Shown here one piece after another: positions 1-8,482 of a DNA stretch of 64,000 nt; positions within the stretch are counted from its first letter, which is position 1, and every line of letters begins with the position of its first letter. The stretch lies in the NCBI GenBank assembly GCA_002162075.1, contig CP021423.1, forward strand, positions 2,666,001-2,730,000, written 5' to 3'. The notes beneath the pieces are model-generated. The model did no database searches, had not been told where the DNA came from, and saw only the letters and a list, made by a program, of their open reading frames with translations. The stretch comes from Armatimonadetes bacterium Uphvl-Ar1. Lineage in GTDB: Bacteria > Armatimonadota > Fimbriimonadia > Fimbriimonadales > Fimbriimonadaceae. The translations under genes were made by a program, and so were the position numbers.

Positions 1-1417
1 CGGCTGCGGCTGCAGTCTCAATGCTATCGGGGAAGGGAAAGAAAGCATCGCTTCCCAAGGCACATCGCGGTGCCGTCTCACCTGCTTGCTCCAAAGCCAA
101 CCGAACCGACTGAACCCGATTCATCTGGCCCGCACCAACCCCAAGCAACTGCCGATCATCCGTCAGCACAATTGCATTACTCTTTACATGAGGAATCATC
201 CGCCAAGCCAATTTCATCGCCGCAAGTTCGTTGTCCGAAGGCTGACGTTTCGTCACGACTTGCCACTCATGTCCAGGATCCTCATCTGATCCCTGAATCA
301 AAACGCCCCCGCGAATCGACCGAACAGTGAGATAAGACTCGGTAGGAGACGCAGATGCAACGAGCAATCGAACATTCTGGCCCCACCCTTTCCGATTCTT
401 AAAAACCTCAATCGCCTCATTGGTAAACCCAAGTCCGATGACCACCTCCAAGAAGTTATTGGGCTGAGTCATCGCTTCCGCAGCCGCCAAATCAATCACC
501 CCATGAAAAGCCGCTATCCCACCAAATGCAGAAATGGGATCACTCGATTTAGCCGCACTGTAGCTCTCAGCCATCGAGCCCATTTCTGCGGCTCCACAAG
601 GATTCCCGTGCTTGATGATTGCGCAGGAGTTGGGCACCAAATCCATGACCAATTCCCAAGCCCCATCCGCATCAAGCAAGTTGTTGTAACTTAGCTCTTT
701 ACCCCAAAGCTGTTCTGCTTGGGCAATCCCATTTTTTGCTAATGGATCAACATACAGCCCCGCGACCTGATGCGGATTCTCGCCGTACCGCATCGCGAGT
801 TGTTTTCGAACGCCCATCGTCACTGTTCCAGAAAGCGGGTCAACCCCTGCCGCTTCACTAAGATATCGGGCAATAACAGAATCGTAATAAGCAGTGTGAC
901 GGAAGGCTGCCGCACTTAATTCCATCCGGAGAGCATTGATACTTCCTGCACTCAGGGCGTCCCCGACACGGTCGTAGTCCGCCGGATCAACAACGATCGT
1001 CACATTATGAAAATTCTTGGCGGCCGCCCGAACCATTGCCGGTCCACCAATGTCAATCGACTCAATTGCCTCGTCCAAATCATGATCACCGGTGACCGTT
1101 TTTTCAAATGCATAGAGATTCACACAAACCAAGTCAATTCCGACAATGCCCGCTTGATCCATCTGTGTGAGGTGTGACTCCAATCGCCGATCACCCAAAA
1201 TTCCTCCGTGAACCATCGGATGGAGAGTCTTCACTCGGCCATCCAACATCTCAGGAAAGCCCGTGATGTCAGCGACATCAGTGACCGCAATGCCTGCTTC
1301 ACGTAGAGCTTTTGCCGTTCCGCCCGTACTCAGAATGTCAAAACCCAGCGAAACAAGTCGCTGGGCGAAGTCAACTACGCCACTCTTATCGGTCACACTG
1401 ATCAGGGCACGGGCCAT
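1..1417 (-). CDS. purH: Bifunctional IMP cyclohydrolase / AICAR formyltransferase, 3' end cut by the window
   Basis: Catalyses the last two steps of purine synthesis: formylation of AICAR, then ring closure to IMP, in the cytoplasm. The reading frame is open from ATG at 1417 to the window edge (472 codons). The N-terminal MGS-like domain starts MARALISVTDKSG and contains STGGTAKAL and GRVKTLHPMVHGGIL. The transformylase part shows RYGENPHQ, NNLLDADGAWE, KHGNPCG and SDPISAFGG, ending near SDAFFPFPDS, so roughly 40 C-terminal residues are missing. A TAGGAT box lies 6 nt before the ATG and suggests its own leaderless promoter, although the upstream gene ends only 17 bp away. Family assignment is very secure. 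Confidence 0.97.
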   Translation of the reverse strand, partial: MARALISVTDKSGVVDFAQRLVSLGFDILSTGGTAKALREAGIAVTDVADITGFPEMLDGRVKTLHPMVHGGILGDRRLESHLTQMDQAGIVGIDLVCVNLYAFEKTVTGDHDLDEAIESIDIGGPAMVRAAAKNFHNVTIVVDPADYDRVGDALSAGSINALRMELSAAAFRHTAYYDSVIARYLSEAAGVDPLSGTVTMGVRKQLAMRYGENPHQVAGLYVDPLAKNGIAQAEQLWGKELSYNNLLDADGAWELVMDLVPNSCAIIKHGNPCGAAEMGSMAESYSAAKSSDPISAFGGIAAFHGVIDLAAAEAMTQPNNFLEVVIGLGFTNEAIEVFKNRKGWGQNVRLLVASASPTESYLTVRSIRGGVLIQGSDEDPGHEWQVVTKRQPSDNELAAMKLAWRMIPHVKSNAIVLTDDRQLLGVGAGQMNRVQSVRLALEQAGETAPRCALGSDAFFPFPDSIETAAAA

Positions 1418-1423
1418 GCCCCA

Positions 1424-1429
1424 ATCCTA
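1424..1429 (-). promoter_or_regulatory. Candidate -10 box for a leaderless purH transcript
   Basis: Minus-strand TAGGAT ends 6 nt before the purH ATG. A start of transcription 6-8 nt after the box would fall on the ATG itself. There is no Shine-Dalgarno motif and no clear -35. The same arrangement recurs at purS, serC and other genes in this window. Confidence 0.45.
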
Positions 1430-1434
1430 CACCC

Positions 1435-3096
1435 CTAGCGATTCCCGCCGGGCCGACTGGTTCCACCAGTTGTTGCCCCCGTCGAATTTCCCGTTGCACC
1501 GGTTGTCGAACCTGTAGGTTCTCCCGTAGTTCCACCATCCGGATCAACAGTTGGAGGGTTTGGCTCTTCTTCCTTTTTGACTTTGACGGTTAGAGTTTTT
1601 TTCGTTTCCAATCCTTGATCATCAACGGCGGTTAAAGTGAAAACCGTATCTTCGGACACGATAAAGTCGCGCCGATCATCCATTGTCGTCAGCTCGTCCG
1701 TACGGTCACCGTAAGTCAGAGTCAAGCGGGCCGCCCCGGTGACCTGCCACCGGAGAGTCGTTCTGCCGATCAGCGGATCGACCTCCAGCGGATCACCAGA
1801 AAAACGACCGATTTGTGCCTTAGAGTCCTTCACAAATTTGACCGTAATTTTCTCCTTCACTTCCTGTCCTGCAGAATTGCGAACAATAAGGGTGTATTCC
1901 ATCGTCTTGACTCCCTTGCCCGGCAGATCATCCGGCGGAGATGGAACTTGGATACTTGTCGCCTTCGGATCAATTTGCCCAATCGGCTCTAAATAAGCAT
2001 AGACCGCCGCATCATTCAAGCGGTAGTTGAAGACAACCGAGGATCCCAATGGGATCTCCTTTTGGTTCGCCGCGAAGGCCAGTATCTTCGCTTCCGGCAT
2101 CACTGGTGGCTCCTCAACTGTGACCGTCACAACAATGGGCTTACTCTTTACTTTTCCTGAGACTGCAACAAATTCGATCGTATAGTCCCCCGCCGCCTCA
2201 GGTGAAAAAGTCAATTCTCCGTCCGCAGGGAGCCGCTCGTTTAAAGCTCCTCCCGCAGTGATCGTGACCGAATTCGCATGGCTCGAATCCCAAACCAGCG
2301 TCACCGGATCACCGACTGTAATCGTTCTGGGTTGAACCGAGTAACTAACAATCTCGGGCGGCTTGGGAATACTCAAAATCCAGCCAACGAGAACCACCAA
2401 TATAGCCAAGACAGCAATCAGTGGCCCAGGGGAAACAATCGGCCGCACTTCAACATGAACCTGACAGTTCGCTGCTACCGCTGGATTATCCGTGCTCCGA
2501 GTGCTAATCGTGACGGGAGCAATCGCCATTGACTGTAAGGCTTTCACCTTTGTCGCGGTTCCCGCCATCGGAATCAAACGTTGTTGCCCCGGCCCAAGCG
2601 TGATCTGATTCTGCTCAAACTCAAATGCAATCAGATCGTCAACATCACTAGCAAAGAGTTGCAGATTCTCTTCAGTATTCCCCAAATTGATCACGGAGAC
2701 CTCAAAAGCAGTTTCACGACTCATGGAAGTCACGGTTCCCCTTTTTGGATTTGCCTCGATCGAAACATGGCTGAACGAATTGACCGCCAAGGAACTCTGA
2801 ACAGTCTTTGACTCCCCAGTGTCCAAAGATCGAACTCGGATGACAAAGGGATAGATTCCCGCTTTGCTTTCTGATTCTCGGGGAGGCTTGATAAAAATGC
2901 GCTCTACCTTGGTCTCCCCTGATTGAACCCACAGCGTAGGCACAGGAATCGCCGCCCACTCTGGGTCAAGGCCCTCCATTGAAATTTCAAACTCTTCCTC
3001 TTTCGCACCTGCATTGACAATCTCAAATGCAACTGGCACGCTCGAACCTGGTTCAACCGTTGCCTCGTCATTCGCAAGCCGAATTGAGAAACTCAT
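1435..3096 (-). CDS. Membrane protein with Ig-like domains and Gly/Thr-rich tail, unknown function
   Basis: A 553-residue protein I cannot assign to a named family. Residues 1-215 look like beta-sandwich repeats (PGSSVPVAFEIVNAG, then a second similar unit), as in NPQTN/CARDB-type domains. A single membrane segment lies at about 224-244 (GPLIAVLAILVVLVGWILS). It is followed by two or three Ig-like units (SYSVQPRTITVGDPVTLVW; AFAANQKEIPLGSSVVFNY). The last 35 residues are low-complexity Gly/Thr/Ser ending in PGGNR. Start ATG 3096 has a TAAAAT box 6 nt upstream. It precedes purH by 17 bp but shares no evident function with it. Likely a cell-surface or envelope-anchored adhesion or scaffold protein (inference). 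Confidence 0.8.
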   Translation of the reverse strand: MSFSIRLANDEATVEPGSSVPVAFEIVNAGAKEEEFEISMEGLDPEWAAIPVPTLWVQSGETKVERIFIKPPRESESKAGIYPFVIRVRSLDTGESKTVQSSLAVNSFSHVSIEANPKRGTVTSMSRETAFEVSVINLGNTEENLQLFASDVDDLIAFEFEQNQITLGPGQQRLIPMAGTATKVKALQSMAIAPVTISTRSTDNPAVAANCQVHVEVRPIVSPGPLIAVLAILVVLVGWILSIPKPPEIVSYSVQPRTITVGDPVTLVWDSSHANSVTITAGGALNERLPADGELTFSPEAAGDYTIEFVAVSGKVKSKPIVVTVTVEEPPVMPEAKILAFAANQKEIPLGSSVVFNYRLNDAAVYAYLEPIGQIDPKATSIQVPSPPDDLPGKGVKTMEYTLIVRNSAGQEVKEKITVKFVKDSKAQIGRFSGDPLEVDPLIGRTTLRWQVTGAARLTLTYGDRTDELTTMDDRRDFIVSEDTVFTLTAVDDQGLETKKTLTVKVKKEEEPNPPTVDPDGGTTGEPTGSTTGATGNSTGATTGGTSRPGGNR

Positions 3097-3102
3097 AGCT
3101 CA

Positions 3103-3108
3103 ATTTTA
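3103..3108 (-). promoter_or_regulatory. Candidate -10 box (leaderless) for the Ig-like membrane protein
   Basis: Minus-strand TAAAAT followed by TGAGCT and then the ATG at 3096. Spacing is 6 nt, as at purH and serC. No Shine-Dalgarno motif intervenes and no -35 is recognisable. Confidence 0.45.
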
Positions 3109-3161
3109 GCACTCACACCTCTTTCCGACCCTTCCAAAGCCGTAAACTAAACCTAACCCGA

Positions 3162-4364
3162 ATGCTCGCATTCCTTTTCCCCCTTCTTGCTCCTCCCCAA
3201 TTCAACATCCAAACCTATACCCAGGCATTGACCCCACCGGAACTACTTCCCTTGGGTGGATACACCGAACGCGGCGACCACATTGCCGATCCCGGCGGAC
3301 AAGAACTCTTCGCTCGAACCCTGATCATTTCACTAGGGACGCAAAAAGTGGCATTTGTCAGTTTTGAGGGCCTGACTGTCCCCGAAAGCCTTCACTATGA
3401 AGTCCAAAGACGGCTCCCCAACACTCCTGTTTTTCTTGTTGCAACACACACCCATTCCGCGCCCGATACGCAGATGCTGAACGAGAGAATGAAATTCCGA
3501 ATCCCGGGGATTGCACCTTTCAAGCGGGAGTGGCTCGATTGGTACGCCCTCCGGATTGCGGGCGGAATCGCCAAAGCCGAGCAGTCCAAGCCCATCCCCA
3601 CAAATCTCAATATCAGCAACTGGGGCACGAACCTTGCCCGCTCCAGAAGGCCGAAATCGAGTGTAAGCAATATCCTCTATGTCATTCATGGTCAAAACGA
3701 TCAGCCTCTCCTCACAATTTTTGGCGCTCACGCGACTTGTTTAGATGCAGACAACCGAAAAACAAATGGAGATTGGCCCGGCGAATACATGCGTCGCACC
3801 AATGCTCTTGTTTTCCCTGGTGCGATAGGAAATGCCAGCCCCAACTTTGATCAAGCACAGGGTCAGCCGAAGGCAGAAGGCGTTGCCACGGCACTCTTGA
3901 AATATGTTTCAGGTGGTTCAAAAATCAGCGAGAACCTTGCATTTGCGACCGAGCCAATAAAACTCGACCCACCCAAGCCCCACCCCGAATTTGCAAAGCA
4001 GAACGGAGTCAACGAAGCACTTGCGACAATCGCCGTGAGCCGATTCGCTCCCCCAGAAGCAAAGATCACAGTTGCTCTCGTTGGGCGTGTCGCCATCGTC
4101 GGCATCCCTGGTGAGCCGACGAATGACATTGAACGAATCATCAGGGCCCGCGCTGAGCAAGCTGGATTTCAAGGTGTAGTTGTGAGTCACTGCAATGGCT
4201 GGATCGGCTACATCCTCAGCCCCGAAGACTACGATCGCGGAGGCTATGAAGCGACCCTCTCGTTCAACGGTCGAGAAACCGGACTCCGAGTGATCGAAGC
4301 GGCAACAAGGCTCTTCAAAAAGCTCTCTAAATCCGCCACAAACGCATATTCAGTTCAGAAATAA
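3162..4364 (+). CDS. Neutral/alkaline ceramidase-like hydrolase, secreted
   Basis: A 400-residue protein resembling the N-terminal catalytic domain of neutral/alkaline non-lysosomal ceramidases (zinc amidases). An N-terminal hydrophobic stretch (MLAFLFPLLAPP) is a probable signal peptide. Diagnostic motifs are ATHTHSAPD (zinc histidines), FGAHATCLDADN (third His region) and GNASPNFDQ, which matches the GDVSPN nucleophile loop of known ceramidases. Full-length ceramidases are about 650-700 residues, so the C-terminal Ig-like domain is absent. Short forms are often annotated only as domain-containing proteins, and the substrate may not be ceramide. It stands alone on the plus strand. Its last 38 bp overlap the end of the convergent M48 peptidase gene. 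Confidence 0.85.
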   Translation: MLAFLFPLLAPPQFNIQTYTQALTPPELLPLGGYTERGDHIADPGGQELFARTLIISLGTQKVAFVSFEGLTVPESLHYEVQRRLPNTPVFLVATHTHSAPDTQMLNERMKFRIPGIAPFKREWLDWYALRIAGGIAKAEQSKPIPTNLNISNWGTNLARSRRPKSSVSNILYVIHGQNDQPLLTIFGAHATCLDADNRKTNGDWPGEYMRRTNALVFPGAIGNASPNFDQAQGQPKAEGVATALLKYVSGGSKISENLAFATEPIKLDPPKPHPEFAKQNGVNEALATIAVSRFAPPEAKITVALVGRVAIVGIPGEPTNDIERIIRARAEQAGFQGVVVSHCNGWIGYILSPEDYDRGGYEATLSFNGRETGLRVIEAATRLFKKLSKSATNAYSVQK

Positions 4365-5565
4365 CTCTTCGCAAAGAGACTAAGGCATCATCCCGCTCTT
4401 TCTCTACCGATTCACCCTCAGCGAGATCAGTACTTCCAAGCTCTATCAACGCTCGCCCATTTCCTAAAATAGCGTCACCGTCAGTCGTCATCTGAAACAT
4501 TTGAGGAACGGCATCCAAGAACGAATTGAGTCGAATCACGCTTCGCGCCGCGCGATCCTTAGCTCCTTCACCTCGGTAAGTTGCAATCGAGTGATCTCCG
4601 AACCAAATGGTATAGCTCCCATCTGATCCAGGGATTGATCGGGCCGAGAGGGAGGTGGTAGTCGAGCTTCGTTTGATCGGCACTCCAAACTCGTTGAGAG
4701 AGCGAATGATGAATTGTGCTCGTTCATTGGTTGGCGGGTGAGTGCGATAAATCCCCCAATCAATCTGGGGGCTCAAGCGTTCTCGGTATCCAAGTCGCTC
4801 CATAAAAGTCAAAACACCAACCGGGTTGTAGCGACTCTTCCGCAGATACTGAATTCCCCCGTAATCGGCCGAAGTTTCGGCTTGGACACTCCATCCACTC
4901 GAAACCCCCGCTCCGACAAGCTGAGCCGCCATCAGCGCGTTGACCGCATCGCGATTCCCGCCCGACATTGCGGCCGCGATCACTAATGGGAGTGTCGCCA
5001 AACTGAATTTCGCTTGTTCCCGTTGCAATGTCGCGACATGTCGAAATGCCGCATGAGAAATTTCGTGCGCAACAACCCCCGCAAGCTCATCATCTGATTC
5101 AGCGAATTTAAGCAACCCTTCAAAGAAGTAAATCGTTCCGCCTGGCAACGAAAAGGCATTGACATCTTCTCCTTGGACGAGTTTGAATTTGTACTCAAAT
5201 GTACTATGGCGCTGATCGCCCCACAAAACACTCACTGCATCTTGGTTGGCAATTTCCGCAATCTCGGCTCCAATCGCCTGAAGGCGAGCCGTCGCATCGA
5301 GATCGGTACTTGCTTTGAGCTGTTTATCAATCTCCTCCTCAGCCTGCTTACCGAGCTCAATATCACGTTGAATATCATCCTTGAGCCGTTTCTCGGCCTC
5401 TTCTCTTTTCTTCGTTTCTTGCGGATCAACTTCCTTTTCTTGAATTGAAAGAAGAATATCTTCCACAAAAGCGGGCCGACTGGCGCACAGATCACAAGAA
5501 TGACTGACGGGCCGAGCGGGAACCGAAGCTGTGAGAAGGGCCACTGAGGCCAAGAGTGAAAGCAT
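4327..5565 (-). CDS. Secreted M48-family zinc metallopeptidase
   Basis: A 412-residue protein with an N-terminal signal peptide (MLSLLASVALLTASVPA). The M48 zinc site is VVAHEISHAAFRH (HExxH), with the third ligand in QAETSADYGGIQYL. Upstream, VLWGDQR...FSLPGGTIYFFEGLL is the usual M48 beta-strand region. Such periplasmic M48 proteins (BepA/LoiP-like) take part in outer-membrane protein quality control; that role is inferred here. A Glu/Lys-rich helical stretch lies at about 40-80. The C-terminal 120 residues are not recognised. It is the last gene of a four-gene minus-strand set, 28 bp after the cupin gene, and overlaps the convergent ceramidase-like gene by 38 bp. Confidence 0.9.
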   Translation of the reverse strand: MLSLLASVALLTASVPARPVSHSCDLCASRPAFVEDILLSIQEKEVDPQETKKREEAEKRLKDDIQRDIELGKQAEEEIDKQLKASTDLDATARLQAIGAEIAEIANQDAVSVLWGDQRHSTFEYKFKLVQGEDVNAFSLPGGTIYFFEGLLKFAESDDELAGVVAHEISHAAFRHVATLQREQAKFSLATLPLVIAAAMSGGNRDAVNALMAAQLVGAGVSSGWSVQAETSADYGGIQYLRKSRYNPVGVLTFMERLGYRERLSPQIDWGIYRTHPPTNERAQFIIRSLNEFGVPIKRSSTTTSLSARSIPGSDGSYTIWFGDHSIATYRGEGAKDRAARSVIRLNSFLDAVPQMFQMTTDGDAILGNGRALIELGSTDLAEGESVEKERDDALVSLRRVISELNMRLWRI

Positions 5566-5593
5566 TGTCGTATTAGCTCACCATACAAGACGT

Positions 5594-5983
5594 TTAAGGT
5601 TCAAATTCGTTCCCCAAGAGAATAGGTCGGTCGCGATCTTTGTCAACGATGCACAAAATTCCGAACGGCTCGCTCGATTGATTCATAAACTGGTGGGGAA
5701 CCAACGGGCCAACATGAACAACATCCCCGTGACCCAATTCTTGCCAAGTCCCATCAAGCAAGACTCTCCCCGACCCGCGCATAACTACCACACAATGCTC
5801 GTGCTGATGCTTTTCGTGCGACGTATATCCGCCTGGTTCGATTTCAAAATAGCGAGTTTCAAACTTACTGTCCTCAGAGCTAAAAAGAACTCTGCGACTC
5901 ACATCCTGCCATTGTCCTTCTTCATTCTTATAAGTCGTTTTTTCAACCCCTGGCCACTCAAGCCCAACTCCTTTCTCAATCAT
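5594..5983 (-). CDS. Single-domain cupin protein
   Basis: A 129-residue cupin. Motif 1 is visible as SHEKHQHEHCVVVMRGSG (several possible metal-binding His plus the trailing Gly). Motif 2 is GDVVHVGPLVPHQFMN, with the conserved Pro, His and Asn. Cupins of this size are sugar isomerases, dioxygenases or sensors; the reaction cannot be told from sequence. The start ATG overlaps the stop of the upstream dehydrogenase (ATGA), so the two are almost certainly translated from one mRNA. The context of two sugar/polyol-type dehydrogenases suggests a role in carbohydrate oxidation. Confidence 0.85.
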   Translation of the reverse strand: MIEKGVGLEWPGVEKTTYKNEEGQWQDVSRRVLFSSEDSKFETRYFEIEPGGYTSHEKHQHEHCVVVMRGSGRVLLDGTWQELGHGDVVHVGPLVPHQFMNQSSEPFGILCIVDKDRDRPILLGNEFEP

Positions 5984-6966
5984 CCAAACATCACCACTGG
6001 CTTCAAAATGTCCCCTCTCTTCATCTGTTCATACGCCTCCGGGAGGTTACTCAGTGAAATCCGGTGACTGACCACGTGTTCACCCCGAATTCTCCCCGAC
6101 TTCAGCCAGTTCAGTGCAACTTCCGTATCGTTCGGGCCACAACTGTAACTATTGACCAAGATCAAGTCCTGCATGTAAGCCCGTTCAAAGTCAAACCCGA
6201 GTTTTCCCGGCGGAAGCGGAGCGAAAAGCCCAATCCTCGCTCCCGGATTTGCAATCGAGAGGGCGAACTCAAACGCTTCCTCTGAGCCGGGACAAACCAC
6301 AATCACATCAAATTTCTCGCTTGTGTCGGGCAATCGAGCATTCACTCCACTGTTGACTGACCAGTCAATCCGCCCTTGATTGCGCTCAAATGCGACACTT
6401 CCCGGCATCATGAGTGTATGAAGCAATCCCATAACCCCGAGTCCGATCACCGCAGACTTCTCACCTTCCTGGTACCCCAACCGTCGAAGCTGTTTTGCCA
6501 CACAAGCAAGAGGCTCCACCAGCGTTGCCGTGACGTGATCAAGCCCATCTGTGACCCTACAGTCTCCCAAAAGCTCCCGAGAAACCCCGAAGTATTCGGA
6601 CATTCCCCCCGGATCAAGCTTTGTCGTTCGCCACGTTTCACAGTGGACAAACTGACCTTTTCGGCACACTTCGCACTCAAAACACGGTGCATGATGATGG
6701 GGTGAAACCTGAATCCCAACCGGAAACCGATCATCCTGGGATTCAACCACAACACCACAAACTTCATGACCCAAAACATGGGGACCACTCGCTGCCTTGC
6801 GCTCCATGTACCACCCCATCAGTTCACCCGAGCAAAGCCCCGAAGCCAAACTCTGAACCAAAATGCCACCATGCGGGCACTGAGGGATCGGAACTTCATC
6901 AATCCGAATCTCCCCGCCGGAATGGAATCTCGCCGCTCGCATCATGCCCTCACGGATGGAAGACAT
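5980..6966 (-). CDS. Zinc-dependent medium-chain dehydrogenase (second of a tandem pair)
   Basis: A GroES-like zinc dehydrogenase of the sorbitol/threonine dehydrogenase type. Catalytic zinc region: SGLCSGELMGW and VLGHEVCG. Structural zinc cysteines: CFECEVCRKGQFVHC. Rossmann glycines: VIGLGVMG. It acts as an NAD(P)-dependent alcohol or polyol oxidase; the substrate is not predictable. I place the start at ATG 6966, which overlaps the upstream gene by 17 bp. ATG 6945 or 6942 (MRAARFHSGG) is an equally good alternative, since homologues usually begin there. The frame remains open upstream to 7107 but that part reads as non-coding. The linker after the Rossmann motif is short (about 329 residues in total). 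Confidence 0.9.
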   Translation of the reverse strand: MSSIREGMMRAARFHSGGEIRIDEVPIPQCPHGGILVQSLASGLCSGELMGWYMERKAASGPHVLGHEVCGVVVESQDDRFPVGIQVSPHHHAPCFECEVCRKGQFVHCETWRTTKLDPGGMSEYFGVSRELLGDCRVTDGLDHVTATLVEPLACVAKQLRRLGYQEGEKSAVIGLGVMGLLHTLMMPGSVAFERNQGRIDWSVNSGVNARLPDTSEKFDVIVVCPGSEEAFEFALSIANPGARIGLFAPLPPGKLGFDFERAYMQDLILVNSYSCGPNDTEVALNWLKSGRIRGEHVVSHRISLSNLPEAYEQMKRGDILKPVVMFG

Positions 6967-7936
6967 ACTTGATTCCCCGCCCTTGCTCCAAGTCTCGAAA
7001 CACCATCTCGCCGTCCGCCAAATCTCGATCACCCGAAAACAGCGGCGATAAATCAAATTCAGGATGCAACAACCAGCTCCGCGCCATCTTGACCGCCCGT
7101 GTTCCAAAGTGAAATGGCGAAATCACCGAGATGTCATCGTAATGCAATCGCTGCGTATCAAACCGAACTTGAGTCCCGGCTTTGCACCCTCCAAAAAGCA
7201 CTAAGCTCCCCCCGCGGCGAGCAAATTCAAGCGACTTCTCCCAAATTTCAACATTCCCAGTGCACTCAACCACCAAATCAAACTGCCCCTGAACCTGATC
7301 AAGCGGCAAACTTTTTGCTCCGAGCTTTTCGCCAACTTCAAGCCGATTCACATTGCGACCAGCCAAAGTGATGCTCTGGACACCAGCCCGCTTCAGAGCC
7401 GCAACGAACATCAACCCAATTGCCCCCGGTCCAATCACCAAAACCTCCATTTGGGGCTTCGGCTGAATCCTCATCACCCCTTGAGCAACGCAGGCCAGCG
7501 GTTCTAGCAGCGAAGCCTGCTCAAAACTCAAACTATCTGGTTTCGGGAAAACATTCGTGCGAGCTATCCGCTCGGGAATCAACAAAAATTCGGCGTATGT
7601 CCCCAATACTTTTGTCGCCATGATCGATTCACAAAGGTTTTCTTGATCATTCACGCACCAACGACACTCTTGACAGGGCGCAGAGTGAACCCCCATGATG
7701 TCGTCTCCAACAGCGAACGGAGCTCCGTTACCCACTGCAACAACCGTCCCACTGTACTCATGACCAAAAACTCCTGGCATGGGAATCTGAGGATGTCCTC
7801 TCAAAAACGCTTTGAGATCTGTCCCGCAAGTTGTTGCCGCTCGAACTCGGATCACAATATCTCCCGGACCAGGGATCGGAACGGGCACCGAACAATATTC
7901 CAAGCACCCCGGAGCCTGGAGCACCAGTGCCTTCAT
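6950..7936 (-). CDS. Zinc-dependent medium-chain dehydrogenase (first of a tandem pair)
   Basis: A 328-residue sorbitol/threonine-dehydrogenase-like enzyme. Motifs in order: TTCGTDLKAFLRGHP (catalytic Cys), FGHEYSG (His-Glu), CQECRWCVNDQENLC (structural zinc), LLEPLACV, and VIGPGAIG (NAD-binding). Start chosen at ATG 7936 (MKALVLQAPG), where the family usually begins. ATG 7972 adds 12 residues, and the frame is open to 8065, which would run into the divergent SRPBCC gene. It heads a minus-strand set with a second, paralogous dehydrogenase, a cupin and an M48 peptidase. Two adjacent dehydrogenases plus a cupin suggest a short polyol or sugar oxidation route (inference). Confidence 0.9.
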   Translation of the reverse strand: MKALVLQAPGCLEYCSVPVPIPGPGDIVIRVRAATTCGTDLKAFLRGHPQIPMPGVFGHEYSGTVVAVGNGAPFAVGDDIMGVHSAPCQECRWCVNDQENLCESIMATKVLGTYAEFLLIPERIARTNVFPKPDSLSFEQASLLEPLACVAQGVMRIQPKPQMEVLVIGPGAIGLMFVAALKRAGVQSITLAGRNVNRLEVGEKLGAKSLPLDQVQGQFDLVVECTGNVEIWEKSLEFARRGGSLVLFGGCKAGTQVRFDTQRLHYDDISVISPFHFGTRAVKMARSWLLHPEFDLSPLFSGDRDLADGEMVFRDLEQGRGIKYVFHP

Positions 7937-8033
7937 CGTATCAGTTTTCAACTCGTTCTCAATGAGCGCCATTCCAAAAGTCGGCTGGTACACTCCAGCC
8001 ACTCCCAATCGGAGCCTACCAACCCACAACGCT

Positions 8034-8480
8034 ATGCCCAACGTCAAAACGTCCGTTTGGATCAATGCTCCGCTCGATAAAGTCTACGCAATCGCGCGTG
8101 ATAATCGCTCATTTCCCGAGTTTATGGAGGACGTCGACTCACTCGAAGTCACCAGCGAAACCGAAACGACGGTTGTTTCTGACTGGGTCGGCCGAGTCCC
8201 CGCGTTCAATCTCAAAGTGCGCTGGACGCAAGAGGATGTTTGGAATCACGACACCAATACGTGCACTTTTACCCAGGTCAAAGGGGACTACGACAAAATG
8301 GTCGGATCATGGCAATTCACCGCTGAAGATGACGGTACTCGGTTTGACTCCGTACTTGACTACGAATATTCGGTGCCCGGACTTGGCCCCCTTGTCGGAA
8401 AAGTGATCTATGGCCTCGTGGTCAAAAACATGGAAGGCGTTCTCGGAGCAATTAAAAAACGCGCAGAAACTCAGGCTTAA
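8034..8480 (+). CDS. SRPBCC (START/Bet v1-like) ligand-binding protein
   Basis: A 148-residue single-domain protein of the polyketide cyclase/SRPBCC fold. It starts VKTSVWINAPLDKVYAIARD, the typical first strand and helix. NRSFPEFMEDVDSLEV and the C-terminal long helix (GKVIYGLVVKNMEGVLGAIK) complete the fold. Members bind hydrophobic ligands or, as in CoQ10/aromatase-like members, quinones; the ligand here is unknown. Start ATG 8034 is preferred, because the frame upstream overlaps the divergent dehydrogenase. The next gene begins 2 bp after its stop, so the two are probably co-transcribed. Confidence 0.85.
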   Translation: MPNVKTSVWINAPLDKVYAIARDNRSFPEFMEDVDSLEVTSETETTVVSDWVGRVPAFNLKVRWTQEDVWNHDTNTCTFTQVKGDYDKMVGSWQFTAEDDGTRFDSVLDYEYSVPGLGPLVGKVIYGLVVKNMEGVLGAIKKRAETQA

Positions 8481-8482
8481 AC

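Noticed and set aside
7812-8033. Upstream extension of the SRPBCC frame
   Set aside because: It overlaps the start of the divergent dehydrogenase gene and the extra residues do not fit the SRPBCC fold.
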